A stretch of 64,000 nt of DNA from Streptomyces antimycoticus (GCF_005405925.1 NZ_BJHV01000001.1:8866001-8930000), one strand, 5' to 3'. Positions 25,784 to 34,397 are shown, numbered from the stretch's first letter. The notes: generated from the letters alone by a model not told the origin. Numbers and translations are program-made.

Positions 25784-26329
25784 GTGGGAGAGACGGTGCA
25801 CGACGCCTTGATCATGGGAATCGGCGGTAAGGAGCCACAGATCGCGCCCGAGGCGTTCGTGGCCCCCACCTCGGTGGTGATCGGCGAGGTCGTGCTCGCC
25901 GCGGGATCGAGCATCTGGTACCAGGCGGTGCTACGGGGCGACGGCGGCCCCATCGTCCTCGGCGCGGACAGCAACATCCAGGACAATTGCACTGTGCACG
26001 TCGACCCCGGATTCCCGGTCTCGATCGGCGAGCGGGTCTCCGTCGGGCACAACGCGGTCGTGCACGGCTGCACGGTCGAGGACGATGTGCTGATCGGCAT
26101 GGGGGCCACGGTCCTCAACGGCGCCCGGGTCGGTGCCGGATCGCTGGTCGCCGCCCAGGCCCTGGTGCCGCAGGGCATGGAGATACCGCCCGGCTCACTG
26201 GTGGCCGGGGTGCCGGCGAGGGTGAAGCGCCCCCTCACCGACGAGGAACGGGAAGGCATCAAGCTCAACGCCCAGGTGTACGCGGACCGGGCCAAGCAGT
26301 ACCGGGAAGCGCTCAGAGGCGCCGAGTAG
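25784..26329 (+). CDS. Gamma-class carbonic-anhydrase-like protein
   Basis: 181 residues of left-handed beta-helix hexapeptide repeats. The three zinc-ligand histidines of the gamma-CA family are present in order: CTVHVD, SVGHNAVVHGC. GTG 25784 follows GGGGACGACCAG. The typical RGD is present as VLRGDGGP. The product should be a cytosolic trimer, either a true carbonic anhydrase or a related acyltransferase-like protein. Family assignment is firm; activity is not proven. Confidence 0.9.
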   Translation: MGETVHDALIMGIGGKEPQIAPEAFVAPTSVVIGEVVLAAGSSIWYQAVLRGDGGPIVLGADSNIQDNCTVHVDPGFPVSIGERVSVGHNAVVHGCTVEDDVLIGMGATVLNGARVGAGSLVAAQALVPQGMEIPPGSLVAGVPARVKRPLTDEEREGIKLNAQVYADRAKQYREALRGAE

Positions 26330-26343
26330 TTCGATGTGATCGG

Positions 26344-27045
26344 ATGGTGGTCATGGACTGGGAAGCTTTCGCCGAGCGCATGGCCACCATGGCGCGGGAC
26401 CTGCTGGCGCAGGAATCCGTGGAGGCCACTCTCGATCGGATCTCCGAGTGCGCGGTGGACATCGTGGACGGCTGCGACGCGGCCGGCATCCTGATGCTCC
26501 GCGGCAAGCGGGTGGAGTCGCTCGCCCCCACCGACAGCCTGGTGGTCCGCTCCGACCGGCTGCAGGAGCGGCTCGGCGAGGGGCCCTGTTTCGACGCCGC
26601 CCGTCGGCTGGGCGGTGAGCGGGTGTTCCGGATCAGGGACTTCACCCAGCCCGAGGAGCGCTGGCCGGCCTTCGTCAGCCAGGCCCGCGACCTCGGCATC
26701 GGCAGCATGATGGGATTCCTGCTCTACACCGAACAGGAGAACCTCGGCGCCCTGAATCTGTACTCGACGCGCCCCGCCGCCTTCACCAAGGCCAGCGAGA
26801 CGGCCGGCTGGCTGCTCGCCTCGCACGGCGCGGTCGCCTTCTCCAGCGCCCGCACCGCCGACCAGCTCCAGCAGGCGATCGAGACCCGGCACACCATCGG
26901 GGAGGCCATGGGCATCCTCATGGAACGCCTGAAGATCACCGAGGATGACGCCTTCGCGCTGATGCGGCGGGTGTCCCAGGAGCGGAACGTCAAGCTGCGC
27001 GACCTCGCCCGGCAGATCTGCGAGAGCGGCGGTATCGACGGCTGA
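26344..27045 (+). CDS. GAF-ANTAR RNA-binding regulator
   Basis: 233 residues from ATG 26344 (a second in-frame ATG is at 26353). A GAF domain covers about residues 20-160 (VDIVDGCDAAGILML, FLLYTEQENLGALNLYS). The ANTAR domain covers about 170-225 (ARTADQLQQAIETRHTIG, AMGILMERLKITEDDAFALMRRVSQ). ANTAR dimers bind paired RNA hairpins and block terminators. The GAF part suggests control by a small molecule. The stop codon lies inside the first unit of a 3-fold repeat. Confidence 0.88.
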   Translation: MVVMDWEAFAERMATMARDLLAQESVEATLDRISECAVDIVDGCDAAGILMLRGKRVESLAPTDSLVVRSDRLQERLGEGPCFDAARRLGGERVFRIRDFTQPEERWPAFVSQARDLGIGSMMGFLLYTEQENLGALNLYSTRPAAFTKASETAGWLLASHGAVAFSSARTADQLQQAIETRHTIGEAMGILMERLKITEDDAFALMRRVSQERNVKLRDLARQICESGGIDG

Positions 27046-27086
27046 GGGCGGTATCGACGCCTGACGGGCGGTATTGACGGCTGACG
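27028..27086. repeat. Three tandem copies of a 19-20-bp unit containing the ANTAR gene stop codon
   Basis: Units GGCGGTATCGACGGCTGAG (27028), GGCGGTATCGACGCCTGACG (27047) and GGCGGTATTGACGGCTGACG (27067). The first encodes the last residues of the regulator and its TGA; the other two lie downstream. This looks like recent expansion by slippage. Confidence 0.85.
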
Positions 27087-27226
27087 CATCGGCCGGAGCC
27101 GACGCATCAGCCGAACGGCTCTTCCGGCCCGTGGTCTGGACCGGAAGGGCCTGGCCACCGAGTTCCCCCGGGGGTACGCCGACGGCTTGCGGGGCGGGTA
27201 CCCCAGTCCGCCGGGTACGACACCCC
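27087..27226. other. Intergenic, no gene seen
   Basis: Between the repeat and the stop of the glutaredoxin-like gene nothing coding was found. The convergent ends of the two flanking genes suggest terminator function, but no strong hairpin with a T-run is present. Confidence 0.4.
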
Positions 27227-27511
27227 TCATCCGTCCTTGGACAGGACGTGCGGGGCGTGGGTCCTGACCGCCTCCATCAGCTCACCCATCGAGGGGTTCA
27301 CCATGGGCCGGCCGGCCACCGTCACGGTCGGCACGGTCTCGTTCCCGTCCGCGACCAAGCGGACGAACGCGGCCGCCTCCGGATCCCTCCATATGTTCAC
27401 CTCGGTGTGCCGCAGCCGGGCGAGGCGCAGCCGCGTGCGCAGGTGCATACAGAACGGGCACAGCGGCCGCCAGTACACCACCACTCCGTCTTGGTCCTCA
27501 CGGTCCGCCAT
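27227..27511 (-). CDS. Glutaredoxin-like protein (CPFC)
   Basis: 94 residues from ATG 27511, after GAGGAGGGGG. A thioredoxin-fold mini-protein with redox motif CPFC (VVYWRPLCPFCMHLR), the conserved cis-Pro in ETVPTVTVAG and the C-terminal SMGELMEAV. It probably reduces disulfides or handles metals. It is the last gene of a co-directional set with CtaG-like and DUF2243 genes; the preceding gene's stop shares the start region (27511). Confidence 0.88.
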   Translation of the reverse strand: MADREDQDGVVVYWRPLCPFCMHLRTRLRLARLRHTEVNIWRDPEAAAFVRLVADGNETVPTVTVAGRPMVNPSMGELMEAVRTHAPHVLSKDG

Positions 27512-28380
27512 CACGCATCCCCCTCCTCGAGCCGCCCGGTCGGGCGGCGCACCGAGCGTAGCCGTGTCCCGTACGCACTCCGAGGGGTCCGTACGGGACG
27601 CCAGGTGGCGACGAGGGCCGCGGCCAGGAGGAGCTCGGCGACGTCGCCGCCGTAGTACATGATCTCCGCGCCGCCCTGGACCTCGGCGATCGGGGCGTGG
27701 ACCTCGACCCAGAAGCCCCCGTACAACAACTGGGCGATGGTGGCGTGGGCCGCGATGGCGACGCCGAGGACCACCAGCCGGGCCGGCACACCGGGCCGGA
27801 CGGGCGCCGGGTCGGGACCGGCGATGACATACGCGAACAGCCAGCCCGAGAGCAGGAAATGGGCGTGCGTCAGCCAGTGCCACCCGGGCCGGCCCATGAC
27901 GGTGTCGTAGAGGGGAGTGAAGTACAGCAGCACCAGCCCGCCGGTGGTCAGCAGCAGCGCGGTGACGGGGTGGGCGAGCAGCCGCGCGGGGCGGGAGCGC
28001 AGCACGGTTGTCAGCCGCCGGCCGCGGTGCGGGGGCAGGGCGCGCAGCAGCAGGGTGACCGGCGCCGCGAGCACCAGCGCGAGAGGTGCGTACATCCCGA
28101 GCAGCAGATGCTGGACCATATGGCCGCAGAAGTCCCGCTGGGCGATCGGCGCGAGGGGCGGAAGCAGCGCCACGGCCAGGAGGAAGAGCCCGGCCGCGAA
28201 ACTCATCGAGCGCGTGGTCGGCCAGCCCTGGGCGGGGTTGCGGCGACGGGCGCGGCGGACCGCCAGCGCGTAGGCGGCGGCACACACCAGCAGGGCGAGG
28301 GCCGGCAGCCATACGTCCAGAGGGCCGCCGCCCCCGCCCCCGCCGTGTCCATGGCCGGGATGCGCCGCGCCGCCACCCAT
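27511..28380 (-). CDS. CtaG-like cytochrome c oxidase assembly protein (caa3_CtaG)
   Basis: 289 residues from ATG 28380. A His/Gly-rich N-terminus (GHGHGGGGGG) is followed by about seven hydrophobic segments. Family motifs include QRDFCGHMVQHLLLGMYAPL, PAPVRPG and ATIAQLLYGGFW. Copper delivery to oxidase is the presumed role. Its ATG overlaps the upstream gene's stop by one base (TGATG), which indicates translational coupling. Confidence 0.85.
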   Translation of the reverse strand: MGGGAAHPGHGHGGGGGGGPLDVWLPALALLVCAAAYALAVRRARRRNPAQGWPTTRSMSFAAGLFLLAVALLPPLAPIAQRDFCGHMVQHLLLGMYAPLALVLAAPVTLLLRALPPHRGRRLTTVLRSRPARLLAHPVTALLLTTGGLVLLYFTPLYDTVMGRPGWHWLTHAHFLLSGWLFAYVIAGPDPAPVRPGVPARLVVLGVAIAAHATIAQLLYGGFWVEVHAPIAEVQGGAEIMYYGGDVAELLLAAALVATWRPVRTPRSAYGTRLRSVRRPTGRLEEGDA

Positions 28381-28934
28381 CACCCGTGCCCGGTGGCGCG
28401 GGGCGCCTCGGGGCCGGAGGGCGCGCCGCCGCGCTGCAGCAGATAGCCGCCGGCCACCAGAAGGGCGCCCAGGATCAGGAAACCGGCGTCCCACCACGCC
28501 TGCTCCGGGCCGCTGTGGACATGGTGGATGCCGAGGATCTGGTGGTCCAGCACCCCCTCGACCAGGTTGAACAGGCCCCAGCCGACCAGGATCCAGCCCC
28601 ATAGGACGCGCGAGCCCCACACCCGGCGCCGGTCGTGGGTGACCCGGGCGTAGAGGATCGCCAGCCCCAGCAGGACAGCGATCCAGCACACGGCGTGGAA
28701 GATCCCGTCCCACACGGTGTTCATCTCCAGCCCGGGGACGGTGTGCGGGTTGTAGTACCTGACCCCGATGCGGTCGTGGTTGGTGCTGCTGAGCATGTGG
28801 TGCCACTGCAGCAGCTGGTGCAGCAGGATCCCGTCGAGGAATCCGCCGAGCCCCACGCCCAGCACGATCCCCGGCAGCCGGATGGTGTGCGGTGTGGGCA
28901 GACCGGCCCTTGTTTCGTCCGCCGTGGTGGCCAT
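28380..28934 (-). CDS. DUF2243 membrane protein
   Basis: 184 residues (ATG 28934, or GTG 28937 one codon earlier). Four to five membrane segments. It carries the DUF2243 pattern IVLGVGLGGFLDGILLHQLLQWHHMLS, NLVEGVLDHQILGIHHV. The clustered histidines may bind copper or heme. It heads the run DUF2243, CtaG-like, glutaredoxin. The biochemical function is unknown. Confidence 0.85.
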   Translation of the reverse strand: MATTADETRAGLPTPHTIRLPGIVLGVGLGGFLDGILLHQLLQWHHMLSSTNHDRIGVRYYNPHTVPGLEMNTVWDGIFHAVCWIAVLLGLAILYARVTHDRRRVWGSRVLWGWILVGWGLFNLVEGVLDHQILGIHHVHSGPEQAWWDAGFLILGALLVAGGYLLQRGGAPSGPEAPRATGHG

Positions 28935-29128
28935 CACCGCTCTCCGTCCTGCCGACAGTCCGGACGGCAGGGTGTTCCCGCGCGCCCGTCGCCACCACGG
29001 CTTCCCGGCCGGACCGGCTTCCTCACCGGTCCGCGCCGTCTTTCCGCCATACGCCGAGCCGGGGCGGGCCGAGGCGGGCCAGGGCGAGGAGCCGGGGCGG
29101 GGCGGGGCGAGCCGGTTTGGGTCGTCCG

Positions 29129-29902
29129 TCAGGCGGCGGTGACGGTGAACAGCCCGCCGTCCGGGTCGCGCAGGATCGCCTGACGGCCCGCGGGGGAGGC
29201 GGTCGGCGCGAGGGCGACCGTGCCTCCGGCGGCACGGGCCGCCGCCACCGCGGCCGTCACATCGGGGACGCGGAAGTGGACGTACCAGCGCGGCCGGACC
29301 TCCGGGTCGGGGGCCTGCTCGACGGCGCCGCCGTGGACCACCGCGAGCTTGCGCCCCGCCTCGCGCACAATGACCTCGTCGTTCTCGTACTCGACCGAGC
29401 AGCTGCTCTCCGGGGACGCCCAGCCGAAGACCTCGCCGTAGAAGAGGGCGGCCGCGAACGCGTCGCGCGTCCGCAGTTCCAGCCAGGCCGGGGCGCCGTC
29501 CGGACCCGACGGCCAGCCGGGCAGCGCCTCCCCCGCCCAGAAGCCGAAGACGGCGCCGTCGCGGTCGGCGGCCAGCGCGGCGCGACGGCCCGGGCCGAAG
29601 GGGAGCGGACCGACGCCGACGGTGCCGCCCCGCTCATGGATCCGTGCCGCGGTGGCGTCCGCGTCCTCCACGGCGAAGAACGGTGTCCAGGCGGCCGCGC
29701 TCCGAAGGCTGCTCGCGAGCGCTCCGACCCCGGCCACCGGCGCGCCGCCGAACAGCGCCGTACGGAACTCCTCACCCACCCCGGTGGGGCGCCAGGTCCA
29801 CCCGAGCACCGCGGTGTAGAACTTCTGCGCCGCCTGGAGGCTGGGGGCGGCGAGACTCACCCAGCAGGGGAATCCCGGCCGTGCGTGGCCGATCGGCTTC
29901 AT
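29129..29902 (-). CDS. Two-domain VOC-family protein
   Basis: 257 residues from ATG 29902, with GAGGAG eight bases upstream. Two tandem VOC domains (about 8-115 and 135-255): the first begins PGFPCWVSLAAPSLQAAQKFYTAVLGW, the second PAWLELRTRDAFAAALFYGEVFGW. It belongs to the CFP30B-like group of paired VOC hydroxylase-like proteins in actinobacteria. It probably binds a hydrophobic metabolite. The enzyme activity is unknown. Confidence 0.85.
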   Translation of the reverse strand: MKPIGHARPGFPCWVSLAAPSLQAAQKFYTAVLGWTWRPTGVGEEFRTALFGGAPVAGVGALASSLRSAAAWTPFFAVEDADATAARIHERGGTVGVGPLPFGPGRRAALAADRDGAVFGFWAGEALPGWPSGPDGAPAWLELRTRDAFAAALFYGEVFGWASPESSCSVEYENDEVIVREAGRKLAVVHGGAVEQAPDPEVRPRWYVHFRVPDVTAAVAAARAAGGTVALAPTASPAGRQAILRDPDGGLFTVTAA

Positions 29903-29973
29903 GGGCACCACTCCTCACACTCCGCCCCGACACCACCGCGGGGACTGCAGCGGTGTACCCCGACGGCCGGGTG

Positions 29974-31155
29974 CTATGCCCCGGCGGTGGCGCGGGGCCA
30001 GGTCTCCGGGGCGATGTCATGCCAGATGTTCTGGGCCTGGATCAGCAGGGTGCCCAGGACGGCGGTGGTGGCGGCGGAGACGCTGCGCTCGTCGGTGAGC
30101 TGTTTGTGCAGGGCGTTGTGGCGCCGTTCCACGGAGTCCAGGGCCTCGTCCAGCCGGGCGTGGGCGTCCTCGGCGGGGGCGGACAGGCAGATCAGATCCG
30201 CCCGGACCCGGCAGGCGCTCGCCAGATCGGCGAGAAGGCGGCCGTAGTCGCGCAGCGGCTGCTGGTCGGGGGTGGGGATGGTGCGGTTCTCGTCCGCGAT
30301 GTCGATCATGGTGTCGACGACGGTGCCGACCTGGGCCACGATCGCGCCCCATCGCTGATCCTCGTTCTCGGAGGGAAGCGGCGGCAGATTCCGGCGCGAC
30401 TTCCACGGCAGTCTGGGATTCAGCCGGAGGCTCTCGTGGCTCCACTGTCGAGCGGACCGCAGGCTCTCCTGCCGCTGTTGGAGCTGGTCGGCCAGGCGTC
30501 GCCAGCCGGCGGCCGTGTCCTCGGACCAGTCCTCCTGGGCCAGCCCTTCGGCGATGCCCGTCAGGGTCTCCTCCGTCCCGCGCGCCAGTCTGCTGAGGTT
30601 CTCCCGTACGTTCCGCAGATGGACCGGCGGGAAGACCAGCGCGTTGACCGCGATGCCGATCGCGGCGCCCAGCAGCGCCTGGAGCAGCCGGTGGGAGACC
30701 GTGAGGCCGGACACCGGGCCCGAGGTGAGGGTGAACAGCGCGGTGGTGGGCCCGTAGATGCCCTGGTCGCCGAGGCGGGGCCAGTTGCTGAGCAGCATCA
30801 CGACCGGCAGGACCAGGGCCACCGAGGCCAGGGTGTTCCCCGTCAGGGCTTCGGTTCCGGCCGCCAGGAGTGTGCCGACGGCGATGGCCACCAGTTGCTG
30901 CAACCCTTTGAACAGCGAGCGGTAGACGGTGGCTTGCACCAGGACCACGGCCACCCACGGCGCCATCAGCGCCACCGGATCCTGCAGCCACCACCCCGAG
31001 ACCGCCCAGGCGAGCGTGGCAGCCCCGGCCGCCTTCAGCGACTGCACGACCAGGTCCCGCTCCCGCCCTGGTCCCCGCCACGCCCGCACCGCCGCGTCCG
31101 CGATCCCCCGGGCTTCGGCTCGCATCACATACAACTTCTCGATCACGTGCCCCAT
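29974..31155 (-). CDS. FUSC-family membrane protein
   Basis: 393 residues from ATG 31155. About six hydrophobic segments lie in the N-terminal half (AWAVSGWWLQDPVALMAPWVAVVLVQ, AIAVGTLLAAGT, LLGAAIGIAVNALVFPP), as in fusaric-acid-resistance/aromatic-acid-exporter proteins. A long helical cytosolic C-terminal half (200-380) is rich in Arg/Glu and Asp. The start codon sits in one arm of a perfect 10-bp hairpin (31145-31180). It may export aromatic acids; this is not certain. Confidence 0.85.
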   Translation of the reverse strand: MGHVIEKLYVMRAEARGIADAAVRAWRGPGRERDLVVQSLKAAGAATLAWAVSGWWLQDPVALMAPWVAVVLVQATVYRSLFKGLQQLVAIAVGTLLAAGTEALTGNTLASVALVLPVVMLLSNWPRLGDQGIYGPTTALFTLTSGPVSGLTVSHRLLQALLGAAIGIAVNALVFPPVHLRNVRENLSRLARGTEETLTGIAEGLAQEDWSEDTAAGWRRLADQLQQRQESLRSARQWSHESLRLNPRLPWKSRRNLPPLPSENEDQRWGAIVAQVGTVVDTMIDIADENRTIPTPDQQPLRDYGRLLADLASACRVRADLICLSAPAEDAHARLDEALDSVERRHNALHKQLTDERSVSAATTAVLGTLLIQAQNIWHDIAPETWPRATAGA

Positions 31156-31180
31156 GGCGTAGTGGGTTCCTGGGGCACGT
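31145..31180 (-). promoter_or_regulatory. Hairpin spanning the start codon of the FUSC gene
   Basis: ACGTGCCCCA (31145-31154) and TGGGGCACGT (31171-31180) are perfect complements with a 16-base loop. In the minus-strand mRNA the loop contains the CCAGGAACCC ribosome-binding region and the 3' arm begins in the ATG. The hairpin could restrict translation initiation. A regulatory partner was not found. Confidence 0.5.
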
Positions 31181-31186
31181 CGGCTT

Positions 31187-31283
31187 ATGCATGACAGAGC
31201 GGGGTGGAGTCGGGCCGCCCATGCATGGCGGGGCGGGGTGGAGTCGGGCCGCCCATGCATGGCGGGGCCGGGCCGCGGGCCGC
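31187..31283. repeat. 34-bp tandem repeat, about 2.6 copies
   Basis: Units start at 31187, 31221 and 31255 and begin ATGCAT; units one and two share the following GGGGTGGAGTCGGGCCGCCC. The third unit is shortened. The array lies between the EamA stop (31284) and the FUSC start, so it is in the FUSC 5' region. Confidence 0.85.
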
Positions 31284-32150
31284 TCAGCCCGTGGCCAGCA
31301 GCAGCGTCCCGACCAGGGCGAGTCCGGCGCCTGTGGCCTGCACCACGCGCAGCCGCTCGCCGAGCAGTCCGCGGGCGGCGAGGGCGGTCACCACGGGGTA
31401 GAGGGAGGCGAGCACCGCGGCGACCGTCACCGGACCGTGGTGGGCGGCGAGGTTGTATGTGCCGTTCGCGGCCACGTCGGCGAGGCCCACGAAGGCGAGC
31501 GCGGGCAGCGAGGCCCACACCACGCCCATCCCGCCCTCCGGCAGCCCGGGGTTGCCGCGCCGTACGGAGACGAAGAGCGCGGTGCCGCCGACCGCCACAT
31601 TGCACACCCGCTGGACGAACAGCGCGAGGAAGAGCCCGGTCAGCGTGGTCGACGCCTCGGCGATCAGGGCCATCACCGAGCCGAAGCCGAGCGCGGCGAC
31701 CAGGGTGAGCAGCAGCGTCTGCCGCTGGACGGGCGCACCGCCGGTCTGCGGACCGCTCGCCAGGACCACGCCCGCGACCGCCACCACGACCCCCGAGACC
31801 TGCAGCAGCCCGGGCCGCTCGCCGAGCACCAGCGCGACGCCGAGCGGCACGATGACCCCGCCGAGCGCGCCGAGCGGGGAGACAACGCCCATCGGGCCGA
31901 GTGCGAGGGCCCGGTAGAAGCACAGCATCGCGGCCGGGCCGACCACACCGGCCGCCGCCGCGAACCACAGCTGCGGGCCCGCCTCTGACCATCCGCCGGT
32001 GGCCACCACGATGGCGCCGAGGACGGTCATCGCGATGATCTGGGAGGCGACGACCACGGTGAGCGCGGGTGTGCGCCGGGTGAGCAACCCTCCGCCGAAG
32101 TCGGCCAGCCCCCAGAGCAGGCTGGTGGCAAGCGCGAAGAGTGCGGACAT
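31284..32150 (-). CDS. EamA/DMT-superfamily transporter
   Basis: 288 residues from ATG 32150. Ten hydrophobic segments are arranged as two EamA repeats (about 1-140 and 150-285). Typical elements are ATSLLWGLADFGGGLL at the N-terminus, VSPLGALGGVIVPLGVALVLGERP in the first repeat and VAAVLASLYPVVTALAARGLLGERL in the second. It is divergent from an XRE-cupin gene that begins at 32251, a frequent pairing in which the regulator controls the exporter. Confidence 0.88.
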   Translation of the reverse strand: MSALFALATSLLWGLADFGGGLLTRRTPALTVVVASQIIAMTVLGAIVVATGGWSEAGPQLWFAAAAGVVGPAAMLCFYRALALGPMGVVSPLGALGGVIVPLGVALVLGERPGLLQVSGVVVAVAGVVLASGPQTGGAPVQRQTLLLTLVAALGFGSVMALIAEASTTLTGLFLALFVQRVCNVAVGGTALFVSVRRGNPGLPEGGMGVVWASLPALAFVGLADVAANGTYNLAAHHGPVTVAAVLASLYPVVTALAARGLLGERLRVVQATGAGLALVGTLLLATG

Positions 32151-32250
32151 GGTGAAAACCTCGCCGTACAGTGTGGTGGACGTGGGAGTACAGCCCACAG
32201 TAGTTCACTGCACTCGACTACGCCATTCACTATTTTGGACGGACCAGACC

Positions 32251-32823
32251 GTGACGGACCTCGATCAGCTCACGCAGTCGCTCGCCCGCAACCTCAAGCG
32301 GTGGCGCAACGAACGCGGCTTCACTCTCGACACCCTCGCGGCCCGCGCCGGGGTGAGCCGGGGCATGATCATCCAGATCGAGCAGGCCCGTACGAATCCG
32401 AGCGTGGGCACCACGGTCAAGCTCGCGGACGCGCTCGGCGTGAGCATCACCACACTGCTCGACTACGAGCACGGACCGCGGGTGACCTTCGTCCCGCCCG
32501 AGCAGGCGGTGCGGATGTGGTCCACCGAAGCGGGCAGCTACACGACGCTGCTCGTCGGCACCGAGGCCGACGGTCCGCTGGAGATGTGGGGATGGCGGCT
32601 GATGCCCGGCGACGAGAGCGTCTCCGATCCGCATCCGTCCGGCACGGTCGAGCTGATCCATGTGACGGCGGGCGAGCTCACCCTGGTGCTCGGCGGCGAG
32701 GCGCACACCGTCCCGGCCGGCACCTCCGCTGCGTTCGAGGCGAACACTCCGCACACCTATCGCAACGAGGGGACGGCGCCGGTGGAGATGACCATGGCGG
32801 TCTCCGTACCGCCCGCGCGCTGA
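32251..32823 (+). CDS. XRE-type regulator with cupin sensor domain
   Basis: 190 residues from GTG 32251. The N-terminal helix-turn-helix (LDTLAARAGVSRGMIIQIEQARTNPSVGT) is followed by a linker and a C-terminal cupin (about 105-185, VELIHVTAGELTLVLGGEAHTVPAGTSAAFEANTPHTY). The cupin histidines make a small-molecule sensor likely. It is divergent from the EamA gene with 100 bp between starts, and probably regulates that exporter. Confidence 0.9.
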   Translation: MTDLDQLTQSLARNLKRWRNERGFTLDTLAARAGVSRGMIIQIEQARTNPSVGTTVKLADALGVSITTLLDYEHGPRVTFVPPEQAVRMWSTEAGSYTTLLVGTEADGPLEMWGWRLMPGDESVSDPHPSGTVELIHVTAGELTLVLGGEAHTVPAGTSAAFEANTPHTYRNEGTAPVEMTMAVSVPPAR

Positions 32824-32874
32824 GGCCGCCGGGCCCGCCCCCTCACCCCTCTCCCGGCCTGCTAGTTTGACGGC

Positions 32875-33447
32875 ATGAGTACGCCGATGGATGCCTTCGA
32901 CGAGGTCCGGCCCGCCGTCGAGTGCCTGGATCTGCTGACCGCTCCCGTCGCCGACGCGCTGAGCGGCTGGCGTGGCTCGGAGCCGGTGGATCAGGTGCTG
33001 TTCGTGGACACCGACCCGGACAAGGCCGACACCGCCGTACTCGTCGAGAACTACGGCCCCTGGCTGCTGGAACAGTCCGCCAACTGCGTGGTCGTCGCGG
33101 GCAAGCGGGGCGGTGAGACCACCCTGGCCGCCTGTCTGGTCCTCGCCCACACCCGCGCGGACGTCAACGGCGTGGTGCGCCGCCATCTCGGCGCGCGCAA
33201 GGCGTCGTTCGCCCCGATGGACACGGCGACGGGCGAAAGCGGCATGGAGTTCGGCGGCATCACCCCAATCGGCCTGCCCGCCACCTGGCCGCTCCTGGTG
33301 GACTCCGCCGTGGCCGACATCCCCTACGCCCTCATCGGCAGCGGCACCCGCCGCGGCAAACTCATCGTCCCGGGCAAGCTGCTGGCCGGCCTGCCGGGCG
33401 CGGTGGTCCTGGAGGGCCTGGGCGCGCCCGGCGCCGTCGGCGCCTGA
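32875..33447 (+). CDS. YbaK/ProX-type aminoacyl-tRNA deacylase-like protein
   Basis: 190 residues. The YbaK/prolyl-tRNA editing fold is indicated by ANCVVVAGKRGGETTLAACLVLAH, RRHLGARKASFAP and EFGGITPIGLP, the last two surrounding the conserved lysine of the active site. It hydrolyses mischarged aminoacyl-tRNA or a related ester. It is freestanding. A hairpin follows its stop at 33508-33542. Confidence 0.87.
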   Translation: MSTPMDAFDEVRPAVECLDLLTAPVADALSGWRGSEPVDQVLFVDTDPDKADTAVLVENYGPWLLEQSANCVVVAGKRGGETTLAACLVLAHTRADVNGVVRRHLGARKASFAPMDTATGESGMEFGGITPIGLPATWPLLVDSAVADIPYALIGSGTRRGKLIVPGKLLAGLPGAVVLEGLGAPGAVGA

Positions 33448-33507
33448 ACCCGCCCGGGCCGGCGATCGCGGCGGTGTGGCTCAGCCGAGCCGGGGATCTC
33501 GCACCAC

Positions 33508-33542
33508 AACAGCCCCCGTCGGGGCCATCCGACGGGGCTAGT
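33508..33542. terminator. Bidirectional terminator-like hairpin
   Basis: AGCCCCCGTCGG (33511-33522) pairs with CCGACGGGGCT (33529-33539) with a six-base loop and one bulge. It lies between the YbaK gene and the stop of the XRE gene, which converges on it. There is little poly-T, as usual in Streptomyces. Confidence 0.65.
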
Positions 33543-33554
33543 TGCGTTTCGGCG

Positions 33555-34295
33555 CTACTCCCAGACGGGTCGTCCGCCCTCCCAAAGTGCGGACACGTGG
33601 CCGGCGAACCGGTCGTAGAGACCATTGTCGCCCATCCGGTGCAGGTGCAGCATCGGCGACTCATGGCCGAGGAGACTCGACAAGTGTGGAGTCACCAGCA
33701 TTTCGGAATCGAAGCTGAATACAGACAAGGCAATGTGCTCGTCACTGAACCGAGCATCGACGCCGTCAAGGTGCTTCAGCTTCGACAGCGCATCAAGCGT
33801 AATCCGAATCCGTGTGCTGACGGTGAGTGGGACGCCCTCGATCTCTTCCCGACGTCGCGTCACATCAGATTCCGGGTCGCCGACGAGGAAGCGCACGTTA
33901 CAGCCGGCCGCAGCCTTGGCCGCCAGGCGATCGATGAGCCTCGGTTGCTCTTGCCACACGAAGTAGTTGGTATATCCGGCAAACGTGATGGAGTGCGACG
34001 CGGCGTCGATCAGTTGTCCCCACACGGCCGTGGGGCAGGCATTGCGGTATGGATAGGCTTGGATGATCTCGCGGCTGGCCCCCGTCTTGACAACCGACTT
34101 GGCTGCCCTTGGCCACAACATGCCCTCATCTGCTCCTAACGCCTTAGCGACGGCAGACCTCGTATCGGGGTGTGGAGCCCGACCAGGGTCCTTCAACCAT
34201 CGCTCCGCGGTCTTGGTGGACACTCCCACCATACGAGCGAGGCGGTTGGTGGATACTTCAGCCTCGGCCATAGCATCTCGAAGGGCTTCGTTCAA
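33555..34295 (-). CDS. XRE-family regulator with C-terminal PLD-like/DUF5919 domain
   Basis: 246 residues from TTG 34295, selected because GGAGGAACC stands directly before it. Residues about 1-60 are an XRE helix-turn-helix with a shortened WLKDPGRAPHPDTRSAVAKALG second half. The rest resembles DUF5919 domains (ASHSITFAGYTNYFVWQE, AAAGCNVRFLVGDPESD, SFDSEMLVTPHLSSLLG), a phospholipase-D-like fold without the HKD signature. It is probably a sensor-regulator. It is divergent from the resolvase-like gene with IR GGACGTT/AACGTCC in between. Confidence 0.65.
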   Translation of the reverse strand: MNEALRDAMAEAEVSTNRLARMVGVSTKTAERWLKDPGRAPHPDTRSAVAKALGADEGMLWPRAAKSVVKTGASREIIQAYPYRNACPTAVWGQLIDAASHSITFAGYTNYFVWQEQPRLIDRLAAKAAAGCNVRFLVGDPESDVTRRREEIEGVPLTVSTRIRITLDALSKLKHLDGVDARFSDEHIALSVFSFDSEMLVTPHLSSLLGHESPMLHLHRMGDNGLYDRFAGHVSALWEGGRPVWE

Positions 34296-34307
34296 GGTTC
34301 CTCCCCC

Positions 34308-34379
34308 GGACGTTCGGGACACTTGGGACCATAGCGCGAAGCTGTCCTGGCTGTCCCCTCCCTGGCTGTTCAAACGTCC
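34308..34379. promoter_or_regulatory. Divergent promoter region with inverted GGACGTT repeats
   Basis: GGACGTT (34308-34314) and AACGTCC (34373-34379) frame 58 bp between the XRE start and the resolvase-like gene start (34398). They could be paired operators for the XRE protein. GGGAC/GTCCC half-sites also recur between them. Confidence 0.4.
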
Positions 34380-34397
34380 CGCCACGAGGGCGACAGT

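Noticed and set aside
27227..28312. A 361-codon minus frame extending the glutaredoxin gene upstream
   Set aside because: The upstream part is an alternative frame inside the CtaG-like gene; the glutaredoxin fold begins at 27511.
29974..32208. A minus frame that joins the FUSC and EamA region into one 744-codon ORF
   Set aside because: The frame upstream of 31155 is out of register with the EamA gene and crosses tandem repeats; the two proteins start separately.
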